From assembly GCF_023634025.1 (NCBI RefSeq), contig NZ_JALJCW010000001.1, forward strand, positions 479,501 to 543,500: a stretch of DNA of 64,000 nucleotides, written 5' to 3'. This stretch comes from Hanstruepera flava (GTDB taxonomy: Bacteria > Bacteroidota > Bacteroidia > Flavobacteriales > Flavobacteriaceae). The position numbers were made by a program, and so were the translations under genes. The notes beneath the pieces are model-generated. The model was not told where the DNA came from. It worked only from the letters and a program-made list of their open reading frames with translations, and did not search any database. Shown here piece by piece: positions 1-8,250 of the stretch; position 1 is the stretch's first letter; every line of letters starts with the position of its first letter.

Positions 1-1
1 T

Positions 2-1012
2 GGTGATTTATTAGACCCTTTTAACGGTATTCAAGATTTAGACGACAAAATTATTCGAACACCTCTAAACCCTGACATTACATATAGTGATGATCCACTG
101 CGCATGATGCGCGCCATAAGGTTTGCAACACAGTTAAAGTTTAGAATTGAGGATGAATCGCTAGATGCCATTTCTCGAAATAACGAGCGTATTAAAATTA
201 TTACCAAAGAGCGTATAGTTGTAGAATTGAATAAGATTCTAGAATCCAATAAACCTTCAATAGGCTTTTTATTATTGGAAAAAACAGGATTATTAAAACA
301 TATATTACCTGAATTAACCGCCTTAAAAGGTATTGATGAAATTGAAGGTCAGCGTCATAAAGACAATTTCTACCACACACTAGAAGTTGTTGATAACATT
401 TCGCAAAACACAGATAACCTGTGGTTACGTTGGGCTGCTTTGCTTCATGATATTGGCAAAGCACCTACAAAGCGTTTTGACAACAAAGTAGGATGGACAT
501 TTCACGCCCATGAATTTGAAGGCTCGAAAATGGTCTATCGCCTATTCAAAAGATTAAAAATGCCATTGAATGATAAAATGAAATTCGTTCAAAAAATGGT
601 ACTTATGAGTTCACGGCCAATTGTTTTAGCCAATGACATTGTAACCGATTCTGCCGTGAGACGCTTAATTTTTGATGCTGGTGAATATGTTGACGATCTT
701 ATGACATTATGTGAAGCCGACATAACCACAAAAAATCCTAAAAAGTTTAAAAAATACCACAACAATTTTAAAATTGTAAGAGAAAAAATTGTCGAAGTTG
801 AAGAACGCGATCATATCAGAAATTTTCAACCTCCAATTAGTGGCGAAGAAATTATGAAAGCCTTCAACTTAAAACCATCTCGAGAAATTGGCATAATAAA
901 AGACAGCATAAAAGAAGCTATATTAGAAGGTGATATTCCAAACGATTATAAAGCCGCTTACCAACTCATGCTCAAAGAAGGTGAACGATTAGGTTTAAAA
1001 ACAGCTCATTAA
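2..1012 (+). CDS. cca: CCA tRNA nucleotidyltransferase / poly(A) polymerase family with HD domain (5' end outside window)
   Basis: The enzyme adds or repairs the 3'-CCA end of tRNAs in the cytoplasm. The frame is open to the left edge, so only the C-terminal 336 residues are visible and the true start lies outside. The class II nucleotidyltransferase signature [15 protein letters not shown] is at 98-142, followed by the helical tRNA-binding region. An HD phosphohydrolase motif ([13 protein letters not shown], then [10 protein letters not shown]) sits near 440-530, as in the HDIG-containing members of the family. The stop codon is directly followed by the ATG of the GNAT gene (TAAATG), so the two are probably cotranscribed. 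The family is clear; choosing CCA-adding over poly(A) polymerase rests on the flavobacterial norm. Confidence 0.9.
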   Translation, partial: GDLLDPFNGIQDLDDKIIRTPLNPDITYSDDPLRMMRAIRFATQLKFRIEDESLDAISRNNERIKIITKERIVVELNKILESNKPSIGFLLLEKTGLLKHILPELTALKGIDEIEGQRHKDNFYHTLEVVDNISQNTDNLWLRWAALLHDIGKAPTKRFDNKVGWTFHAHEFEGSKMVYRLFKRLKMPLNDKMKFVQKMVLMSSRPIVLANDIVTDSAVRRLIFDAGEYVDDLMTLCEADITTKNPKKFKKYHNNFKIVREKIVEVEERDHIRNFQPPISGEEIMKAFNLKPSREIGIIKDSIKEAILEGDIPNDYKAAYQLMLKEGERLGLKTAH

Positions 1013-1462
1013 ATGATAAAGCTTGTTAGAACAAATTCTGAAAACACAGACTTTATAGAACTAGTTAAAGCTTTGGATTCCTATTTAAAAGTTACCGATG
1101 GCGATGAGCATGATTTTTATAATCAGTTTAACAATATAGATGTTTTAAAACACACTGTTGTAGCCTACAATAACGGAATTGCCGTTGGCTGTGGTGCCTT
1201 TAAGAAATTTGACAAATACAGTGTTGAAATAAAACGCATGTTTACAAAACCCAATATAAGGCAATCTGGAATTGCCAAAAAAGTTCTTAACGAACTAGAA
1301 ACTTGGGCAAAAGAAAAAGGGTTTCAATCGGCTATTCTAGAAACAGGAAAACGCCAATTTGAGGCTGTTAACTTTTATCGTAAAAACAACTATTTGGACA
1401 TTCCAAACTATGGACAATATAAAAACATGGACAACAGTCTGTGCTTTAAAAAAACTTTCTAA
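1013..1462 (+). CDS. GNAT family N-acetyltransferase
   Basis: This is a 149-residue single-domain acetyltransferase of the GNAT fold. The acetyl-CoA pyrophosphate loop is visible as IRQSGIAKKV (about residues 83-92), followed by the C-terminal segment FEAVNFYRKNNY typical of the family. The substrate cannot be deduced. It starts immediately after the stop of the upstream cca gene and lies 12 bases before the heme A synthase gene, so it probably sits in the same transcript. Confidence 0.85.
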   Translation: MIKLVRTNSENTDFIELVKALDSYLKVTDGDEHDFYNQFNNIDVLKHTVVAYNNGIAVGCGAFKKFDKYSVEIKRMFTKPNIRQSGIAKKVLNELETWAKEKGFQSAILETGKRQFEAVNFYRKNNYLDIPNYGQYKNMDNSLCFKKTF

Positions 1463-1474
1463 TTAAGAAAAAAA

Positions 1475-2491
1475 ATGAAAAAGGATAACAAAAAGGTTAT
1501 TTACTGGTTATTAACTGGCTGTATTTTAATTTTTATAATGGTGGTTGTAGGTGGTATTACAAGGCTTACACATTCTGGATTATCTATTTCTAATTACAAA
1601 TTAATTTCTGGCACCATTCCGCCAATGAATGAAGTAGAATGGCAGGAAGCTTTCGATTTGTACAAACAATATCCTGAATACCAAAAATTAAACAATCATT
1701 TCACACTTCAAGATTTCAAAGACATCTACTTTTGGGAGTGGCTACATCGTGTTATTGGTCGTTTTATTGGTTTAGTGTTTTTCCTTCCTTTCCTATATTT
1801 TTTAATTACAAAACAGCTTTCTAAACCCACTATACGAAAATCTATTGTACTATTAATAATGGGAGGTTTTCAAGGATTTTTAGGTTGGTACATGGTAAAA
1901 AGTGGATTGGTTGACAATCCAGATGTTAGTCATTACAGACTAGCCGCACACTTAACCACAGCCTTTATAACATTTGCTTACACCTTTTGGGTGGCATTGG
2001 ATTTAATGTTTCCCATTAAAAAAACCATTAACGTAAAATTCAGAAATTTAATACGGTTAGGGTTGGCTGTACTGCTAGTTCAAATTATTTATGGTGCGTT
2101 TGTAGCTGGCTTAGATGCAGGATTTATCCATAATCACTGGCCATTTATGAGTGAAGGAAAATTAATTCATGAAACCGTATATACCGAACAAGTGCCTGTT
2201 ATAAAAAATTTCATTGAAGGCAAAAGCGGTGTGCAATTTGTACACAGAACATTAGCATACATTGTAGTAATTTTTATTTTACTAATTTGGTATAAAGGGA
2301 AAATGATGACACCAAACAACATGCAAATTAAAGGATTAAACGCATTGCTCCTTTTGGTGGGTGTGCAATTTTTATTGGGCGTACTTACATTAATGTATGG
2401 CGTTCCTGTTTGGCTTGGGGTAACACATCAAATAGGTGCGTTTTTCTTATTGAGCGCAATGACATTTACCCTGCATCGTTATAGCAAATAA
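1475..2491 (+). CDS. ctaA: heme A synthase (COX15/CtaA family)
   Basis: This integral membrane enzyme oxidises the C8 methyl of heme O to the formyl group of heme A for cytochrome c oxidase. The 338-residue protein has about eight hydrophobic segments. The family's conserved histidines appear as ITRLTHSGLSI (near residue 30), EWLHRVIGRF (near 90), VQFVHRTLAY (near 255) and GVTHQIGAF (near 315). These are the paired heme ligands of the two half-repeats. It follows the GNAT gene by 12 bases. No partner heme O synthase (ctaB) lies in the window. Confidence 0.93.
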   Translation: MKKDNKKVIYWLLTGCILIFIMVVVGGITRLTHSGLSISNYKLISGTIPPMNEVEWQEAFDLYKQYPEYQKLNNHFTLQDFKDIYFWEWLHRVIGRFIGLVFFLPFLYFLITKQLSKPTIRKSIVLLIMGGFQGFLGWYMVKSGLVDNPDVSHYRLAAHLTTAFITFAYTFWVALDLMFPIKKTINVKFRNLIRLGLAVLLVQIIYGAFVAGLDAGFIHNHWPFMSEGKLIHETVYTEQVPVIKNFIEGKSGVQFVHRTLAYIVVIFILLIWYKGKMMTPNNMQIKGLNALLLLVGVQFLLGVLTLMYGVPVWLGVTHQIGAFFLLSAMTFTLHRYSK

Positions 2492-2503
2492 TCTAAAATA
2501 AAG

Positions 2504-2511
2504 TACATTTG
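2504..2511 (+). promoter_or_regulatory. flavobacterial -7 promoter element
   Basis: TACATTTG matches the TAnnTTTG consensus of Bacteroidota housekeeping promoters. It lies 18 bases before the ATG of the pRiA4b ORF-3-like gene and gives that gene its own start site despite the short gap from ctaA. Confidence 0.6.
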
Positions 2512-2528
2512 CAAAATAAAATAACATC

Positions 2529-3044
2529 ATGATTTACAGATTTAGAATTGTATTGGATAATGATAGTGAAGACGATATTTTTCGCGACCTAGAAATTCGT
2601 GAATCAGATTCATTTGAAGACTTGCACAATACCATAACACAATCCTTTGGGTTTGACGGCTCTGAAATGGCTAGCTTTTACATAAGTGATGATGAATGGA
2701 ATCAAGGTGAAGAAATTTCACTTTTTGATATGAGTGATGGTATTAACAAAACTAAACTTATGGGAAACACAACCCTAAAAGATTTAGTCCATGAAGATCA
2801 AACCAAACTTATATACGTTTATGATTTTTTAAGCATGTGGACCTTTTATGTTGAACTGGCCGAGATAGTTGAGGAAGCTGAAGGAACAGACTACCCTAAT
2901 CTTATGTTTGTACATGGGCAAGTTCCAGATGAAGCTCCTGAAAAATCTTTTGAAGCTGAAAATCTAGATGATTTTAATGATTACGAAGACGATTTAGATA
3001 TTGAAGATTACGACAATCTCGATTTCGATGAAAACTGGAATTAA
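2529..3044 (+). CDS. plasmid pRiA4b ORF-3-like family protein
   Basis: This 171-residue acidic protein begins MIYRFRIVLDNDSEDDIFRD and contains SFGFDGSEMASFYIS and the segment LIYVYDFLSMWTFYVEL, which fit the pRiA4b ORF-3-like (IS1096 passenger TnpR-like) family. Its molecular function is unknown. The last 40 residues are extremely rich in Asp and Glu and probably disordered. The family name comes from a plasmid and a transposon, but no transposase, inverted repeats or target duplication is seen here. A promoter motif precedes it and a strong terminator follows, so it looks monocistronic. Confidence 0.75.
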   Translation: MIYRFRIVLDNDSEDDIFRDLEIRESDSFEDLHNTITQSFGFDGSEMASFYISDDEWNQGEEISLFDMSDGINKTKLMGNTTLKDLVHEDQTKLIYVYDFLSMWTFYVELAEIVEEAEGTDYPNLMFVHGQVPDEAPEKSFEAENLDDFNDYEDDLDIEDYDNLDFDENWN

Positions 3045-3060
3045 TTTCTAATAAAACTTT

Positions 3061-3097
3061 AAAAAGCATTCTCTAAACAGAATGCTTTTTTATTTTT
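3061..3097 (+). terminator. intrinsic terminator after the pRiA4b ORF-3-like gene
   Basis: A perfect 12-base-pair stem (AAAAAGCATTCT pairing with AGAATGCTTTTT, loop CTAAAC) is followed by a T-rich tract. It starts 17 bases after the stop codon. Confidence 0.85.
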
Positions 3098-3145
3098 ATG
3101 TAACAAAAAATTGAATCAGTCGTCATATTAACATTACCAACCCTT

Positions 3146-3162
3146 GTGAAATTGTATTTCAC
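3146..3162. promoter_or_regulatory. 17-base inverted repeat upstream of the ABC exporter operon
   Basis: GTGAAAT and ATTTCAC are perfect complementary arms around TGT. The repeat lies 18 bases before the TTG start of the ABC ATPase gene, where a promoter would be expected. It is too short, and lacks the T-run, to be a terminator, so an operator is the better guess. No adjacent regulator gene is present. Confidence 0.35.
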
Positions 3163-3179
3163 TTAAAAAATAAAATATC

Positions 3180-4076
3180 TTGGATACAATCCTAACCATT
3201 AATAATCTTACTAAAAAATTTGGTTACCTAACAGCTGTAAAAGATTTAAGTTTTACTATAAACAAAGGCAATGTTTATGGTATTCTAGGTCCAAACGGCA
3301 GTGGTAAATCTACAACTCTTGGTGTTGTTTTAAATGTTGTAAATAAAACCTCTGGAGATTTTCATTGGTTCGATGGCAATACAACTACACATAACGCTTT
3401 AAAAAAAGTAGGTGCTATTATTGAACGCCCTAATTTTTACCCATACATGAGTGCTTACCAAAACCTTAAACTGGTTTGCCGAATTAAAGGTGTTGATTAT
3501 TCCAAGATTGACGAAAAGTTAGAAGTTGTTGGACTTTTAGATAGAAAGGACAGTAAATTTCAAACCTACTCTTTGGGTATGAAACAACGTTTGGCAATTG
3601 CTTCTGCATTACTCAATGATCCTGAAATTTTAATTCTTGACGAACCTACCAATGGTTTAGATCCTCAAGGAATCCATCAAATTCGTTCACTCATCAAAGA
3701 AATTGCAAGCAATGGCACAACCATTTTATTGGCCTCGCATCTATTGGATGAAGTTGAAAAAGTATGCTCGCATGTTGTTGTCCTACGAAAGGGCGAAAAA
3801 CTCTATTCTGGTCGGGTTGACGAAATGATATCCAGCCATGGCTATCTAGAACTCAAGGCAGATGACACAGACAAATTAGTTCAATTTTTAGAAGCCAAGA
3901 AAATGTTTGGTAAAATTAAAGTTGAAGACGGTTTAATTACAGCATTTTTAGACGAACCTATGGATGCCAAATCGGTTAATCAACTTATGTTTGAAAACGG
4001 TATTACACTAACCCATTTGGTAAAACGTAAAGAAAGTTTAGAAGAACAATTTTTACAACTTACAGACAACAACTAA
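3180..4076 (+). CDS. ABC transporter ATP-binding protein
   Basis: This 298-residue ATPase powers a two-gene ABC-2 type exporter with the next gene. Walker A is GPNGSGKST (about residue 37), the signature is YSLGMKQRL and Walker B is ILILDEPTNGLDP, followed by a switch histidine in LLASHLLDEVEK. The order and the extra C-terminal region of about 90 residues resemble bacitracin / lantibiotic-type ATPases, but the substrate cannot be read from sequence. The start is a TTG; no ATG lies upstream of the conserved N-terminal strand ILTINNLTKKFG. It is separated from the permease gene by 18 bases. Confidence 0.88.
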   Translation: MDTILTINNLTKKFGYLTAVKDLSFTINKGNVYGILGPNGSGKSTTLGVVLNVVNKTSGDFHWFDGNTTTHNALKKVGAIIERPNFYPYMSAYQNLKLVCRIKGVDYSKIDEKLEVVGLLDRKDSKFQTYSLGMKQRLAIASALLNDPEILILDEPTNGLDPQGIHQIRSLIKEIASNGTTILLASHLLDEVEKVCSHVVVLRKGEKLYSGRVDEMISSHGYLELKADDTDKLVQFLEAKKMFGKIKVEDGLITAFLDEPMDAKSVNQLMFENGITLTHLVKRKESLEEQFLQLTDNN

Positions 4077-4094
4077 TCAATCAAAACCAATCGC

Positions 4095-4919
4095 ATGTTA
4101 CGACTTCTTAAATTAGAATTACAAAAACTATTGTTAAACAGAACGAGTAAAGTACTCATCTTTATTTCATTTATTTTACCATTTACAGTTTTAATTCTAT
4201 CGTCCATAAAAATTAATTTCTTTGGTTTTTTTACTTTGGAATTGGGTGAATTGGGCATCTTCAATTTTCCAATAATCTGGCATATAACTACATTTTTTGC
4301 ATCGTATTTTAAATTCTTCTTTGCCATAGTTGTAGTTAGTATGATTGGTAATGAGTATAGCAATAAAACCATTAAGCAAAACTTAATAGATGGTTTGAGC
4401 AAAAAGGAGTTTATATTATCTAAATTTTATACCATTGTATTTTTCTCCCTTTTGGCAACTGTACTTATAAGTTTAGCCTCGTTCTTTATTGGCTTATACT
4501 ATTCTAGTTATACTGAAGTGAATATCATTTTTAGGGAAACCGAGTTCTTGTTGGCCTATTTTGTAAAATTAGTCGGCTTCTTTAGCTTGTGTTTATTTTT
4601 TGGTATGCTTTTAAAACGTTCAGCATTTGCTTTAGGATTTCTGTTTATACTCTATATTGTGGAATGGATAGTTTTCGGGTTAATTTCTTGGAAGGCAGAC
4701 ATGGAAATAGCCGAAAAAATTCAAAACTTTTTCCCGCTAAAATCTATGTATAAGCTTATAGATCAGCCTTTTCAACGTATAATGATTACAAAATTTCCAG
4801 ACAATGGCGATTTAGCTTATGATTATGGTGTACACGCATCAGAGATTATTATAGTACTGGCTTGGACAGCTTTATTTATCTTTTTATCGTTTAGATTATT
4901 AAAAAAGCGAGATTTGTAA
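4095..4919 (+). CDS. ABC-2 type transporter permease
   Basis: This 274-residue protein has about six hydrophobic segments and begins with the short cytoplasmic stretch MLRLLKLELQKLLLN found in ABC-2 permeases. The motif MIGNEYSNKTIKQNLIDGLS, typical of these exporters, is near residue 80. It follows its ATPase gene by 18 bases, so the two form a transporter pair in the inner membrane. The end of the gene is 27 bases before the first T9SS type B gene, so read-through into that array is possible. Substrate unknown. Confidence 0.85.
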   Translation: MLRLLKLELQKLLLNRTSKVLIFISFILPFTVLILSSIKINFFGFFTLELGELGIFNFPIIWHITTFFASYFKFFFAIVVVSMIGNEYSNKTIKQNLIDGLSKKEFILSKFYTIVFFSLLATVLISLASFFIGLYYSSYTEVNIIFRETEFLLAYFVKLVGFFSLCLFFGMLLKRSAFALGFLFILYIVEWIVFGLISWKADMEIAEKIQNFFPLKSMYKLIDQPFQRIMITKFPDNGDLAYDYGVHASEIIIVLAWTALFIFLSFRLLKKRDL

Positions 4920-4946
4920 TATATTTGATAGTTATTGCTATCAAAA

Positions 4947-7900
4947 ATGAAAAAAACACTCTTTTACATACTTTTCCTGTGCTTTGTCAGCACCTATAGT
5001 CAACGTCAAGCAGCCAACTGGTATTTTGGTGAAAATGCTGGAATTAGATTCGATATTAACAATAATATTATTCCTTTAAATGATGGTCGCTTAAATACTC
5101 GAGAAGGGTGTTCATCTATTTCTAACAATAATGGAGACTTATTGTTTTACACAGATGGCTCAACTGTTTACACCAACGTGCATACGGTTATGCGTAATGG
5201 TTCTGGGTTATTGGGTGACGATTCTAGTACACAGTCTGCTATTGTGGTTCCACGACCTAACCATCCTGATATTTATTACATTTTTACGGTAGGCTCTAAT
5301 AATACAGGAAATGGTATGAAATATTCCGTAGTTGATATGTCCAGGGATATGGGGCGTGGCGAAGTAACCTTAAAAAATCAAAATCTACTATCACAGTCTG
5401 CTGAAAAAATTGCAGCAGTTTTAAAAGACTGTGAAACGGGTGCTATTTGGGTTATTGGTTTATCAGACTTTAATGGCACATCCATTTCCACATTAGATAC
5501 CTTTCACGCTTTTGAAGTTACTGATGCGGGTATAAACACCACAGCTGTAAAATCTAATTTCGATAGAATTGGTATAACCGATGCACGTGGCTATTTAAAA
5601 TTATCACCCGATGGTACCAAATTAGCCTGTACCAATACCACTAATGGTCTGTATTTATTTGATTTTGATGTCACGACAGGTTTTGCAAGTAATAGGCAAC
5701 GTTTAACCGTACCAACTTCTAACAACAAACCTTATGGCGCGGAATTTTCACCTGATAGCCAAATGCTTTATGTTACGGCCTCAAATGATTTATTCGGGGA
5801 TGGGGACAATAACCCTAGTAATCATTTTTCTGTTTTAGTGCAATACAATTTAGCAGCAGCAGATATAAGTGGTTCAGCATTTATAGTAGACCAAAGAAAT
5901 GCATACAGAAGTGCCTTACAACTAGGCCCAGATGGCAGAATTTATAGGTCCATGGCGCAAACTTACGATATTGGGTCTCCGTTTTTAAGTACTATTAATA
6001 ATCCTAATGCACTAGGAGCTGCCTGTAATTATGATAATAATTCAGTAACATTAAGTGCTAACTCCATGCAAGGCTTACCGCCTTTTATAGCTTCATTTTT
6101 TACTGAAAAAATTGATATTATTCGTAACGGCCAGGATACCACTTTCTTACCATTGTGCACCGGAGACACCTATACCTTAACAGCCGATGATATTCCAGGC
6201 GCTACCTACGAATGGACTTTTGACGGAACTGTATTGCCAGAAACCGATTACGATTTAGATGTTACCCAAGCTGGAACCTACGAATTAACAATAGACTTAA
6301 ATAATGGAGACTGTGAGTATTTAGAAGGTGAAGCTATTGTAACGTATTTTGACATTCCAGTGGCCAACCCTGTAGGGAATTTTAATATCTGTGATGATGA
6401 TAACGACGGCTCTTGGAATTTTGATTTAACCCAGCAAGATGCAGGTATTTTAGATACTCAAGATTCTACAATTTATAGCGTACATTATTTTGAATCGCAA
6501 ATAGATGCTGATAATAATGAAAACGAAATAACGGGTCTTTACACCAACACTACAAATCCTGCAACGGTATATGCTAGAATTCATAATGATGGAAATGAAG
6601 ACTGTTATGATACCATATCTTTTGACATAGAAGTTTTTAATACACCTTTGGCAAATCCTGTAGCAACTTTTGAACTATGTGATGACGATGCAGATGGCGA
6701 TAACACCAATGGACAGATAAACATAAACTTACAGGATTTTGATGATGATATTTTAAATGGGCAAAATCCATTAGAATATAATGTTAGTTATCATTCATCT
6801 CAAGGTGATGCTGATACTGGCGATAACGCTTTACCGTCGATATATTATAATCAAACACCTTTTCAAGAAGAGATTTTTGTACGTGTGGAAAATGTAGATA
6901 ACGATGATTGTTTTGACACCACCTCATTTGATGCCATTATTAATCCTATTCCACCATCGTTTGATGCCTCATTAATACAATGTGATGAAGATGGCACAGT
7001 TGATGGCTTTACTGTGTTTAACTTAAATGAAGCATTTGACGCGCTTACAGGCAACGCAACAGGCGTATTTATAGAATTTTACGAGTCCTTCCCTGATGCT
7101 CAATCTAGTAATAGTCCAGTAAATGCCAATGCCTATTTTAATACGGCTAATCCACAAATTGTATTTGCACGTGTAATAGATGATACAACATTATGCCACA
7201 GTATTGCTGAATTAACTTTAGAGGTTAGTACAACACAAATCAACGATTATCAAGCTCCTGAAGTCTGTGATGAATTAGATTCCGAAGATGGTATAAATAC
7301 GTTTGATTTAGAGCAATTTACGGCAGTTATTCAAGCTGATAATGGCATAACATTCCCGGTAACTTACTACGAAACATATAATGATGCTTTACTAGAACAA
7401 AACGAATTAGCATCGCCTTACACCAACACAAACCCTTATAGCCAAACTATTTATTCTCGAGTTGAAAATAACAATGCTTGTTTTGGTATAGGTGAAGTCG
7501 TCTTAACCATAAATCCATTACCGCAATTAGAAGATGACGAAACACTACTGTATTGTTTAAACACGTTTCCAGATACAATTCCAATTGACGCTGGTATTGT
7601 AGGCGATTCACCTAATAATTATACTTACAGTTGGTCTACAGGACAAACAACATATGAAATTGATATTAATGCTGTAGGTGTATACACCGTAACTGCTATG
7701 AATATTTATGGCTGTACCAAATCTAGATCTATCACTATAGAACCTTCCAATATTGCAACATTTGAATCTATTGAAGTTATTGATGCGAGTGACAACAATA
7801 CCATTACAGTTATAGTTTCAGGTGAAGGTGAATATGAATACGCTTTATACGATAAAGATGGACAACTGTATGCCACATACCAATCGTCTAATTATTTTGA

Positions 7901-8246
7901 AAACGTAAATCCTGGTTTATATACAGTTAGTGTGCGCGATGTAAAAAACAACTGTGGTATTGTTGATGATATTGTTTCTGTAATTGGTTTTCCTAAATTC
8001 TTCACACCAAACGGAGATGGCGATAATGATACATGGCAAGTAAGAGGTGTTTCGCAACAATTTCAACCGAATACCAAAATTTTAATTTTTGATCGCTACG
8101 GTAAATTGCTTAAACAGTTAAATCCTGTAGGTGATGGTTGGGATGGTACATTTAATGGCCAACAAATGCCTGTATCAGATTACTGGTTTACAGTTCAACT
8201 TCAAGATGGCAGACTTTATAGAAGTCATTTCACATTAAAACGATAA
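4947..8246 (+). CDS. T9SS type B sorting domain protein, array member 1
   Basis: This is a 1099-residue secreted protein. I chose the ATG at 4947 because it starts directly at a good signal peptide (MKKTLFYILFLCFVSTYSQ); an in-frame TTG four codons upstream adds nothing useful. Residues about 20-385 form a propeller-like module (QAANWYFGENAGIRF) shared with member 3. An Ig-like stretch follows, then four Asp-rich repeats at about 480, 575, 677 and 771, and another Ig-like region. The gliding-motility-type C-terminal domain (T9SS type B) starts near residue 1012 with GFPKFFTPNGDGDNDTW and ends HFTLKR. It should leave the cell through the T9SS and be anchored at or released from the surface. 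No enzymatic motif is visible. Confidence 0.88.
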   Translation: MKKTLFYILFLCFVSTYSQRQAANWYFGENAGIRFDINNNIIPLNDGRLNTREGCSSISNNNGDLLFYTDGSTVYTNVHTVMRNGSGLLGDDSSTQSAIVVPRPNHPDIYYIFTVGSNNTGNGMKYSVVDMSRDMGRGEVTLKNQNLLSQSAEKIAAVLKDCETGAIWVIGLSDFNGTSISTLDTFHAFEVTDAGINTTAVKSNFDRIGITDARGYLKLSPDGTKLACTNTTNGLYLFDFDVTTGFASNRQRLTVPTSNNKPYGAEFSPDSQMLYVTASNDLFGDGDNNPSNHFSVLVQYNLAAADISGSAFIVDQRNAYRSALQLGPDGRIYRSMAQTYDIGSPFLSTINNPNALGAACNYDNNSVTLSANSMQGLPPFIASFFTEKIDIIRNGQDTTFLPLCTGDTYTLTADDIPGATYEWTFDGTVLPETDYDLDVTQAGTYELTIDLNNGDCEYLEGEAIVTYFDIPVANPVGNFNICDDDNDGSWNFDLTQQDAGILDTQDSTIYSVHYFESQIDADNNENEITGLYTNTTNPATVYARIHNDGNEDCYDTISFDIEVFNTPLANPVATFELCDDDADGDNTNGQININLQDFDDDILNGQNPLEYNVSYHSSQGDADTGDNALPSIYYNQTPFQEEIFVRVENVDNDDCFDTTSFDAIINPIPPSFDASLIQCDEDGTVDGFTVFNLNEAFDALTGNATGVFIEFYESFPDAQSSNSPVNANAYFNTANPQIVFARVIDDTTLCHSIAELTLEVSTTQINDYQAPEVCDELDSEDGINTFDLEQFTAVIQADNGITFPVTYYETYNDALLEQNELASPYTNTNPYSQTIYSRVENNNACFGIGEVVLTINPLPQLEDDETLLYCLNTFPDTIPIDAGIVGDSPNNYTYSWSTGQTTYEIDINAVGVYTVTAMNIYGCTKSRSITIEPSNIATFESIEVIDASDNNTITVIVSGEGEYEYALYDKDGQLYATYQSSNYFENVNPGLYTVSVRDVKNNCGIVDDIVSVIGFPKFFTPNGDGDNDTWQVRGVSQQFQPNTKILIFDRYGKLLKQLNPVGDGWDGTFNGQQMPVSDYWFTVQLQDGRLYRSHFTLKR

Positions 8247-8250
8247 CAAA

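Noticed and set aside
2529-3044. Transposon remnant around the pRiA4b ORF-3-like gene
   Set aside because: There are no inverted repeats, transposase or target duplication, and the family is widespread in chromosomes.
4935-4946. TTG start for array member 1
   Set aside because: The ATG at 4947 starts directly at a normal signal peptide, and the TTG adds four residues without support.
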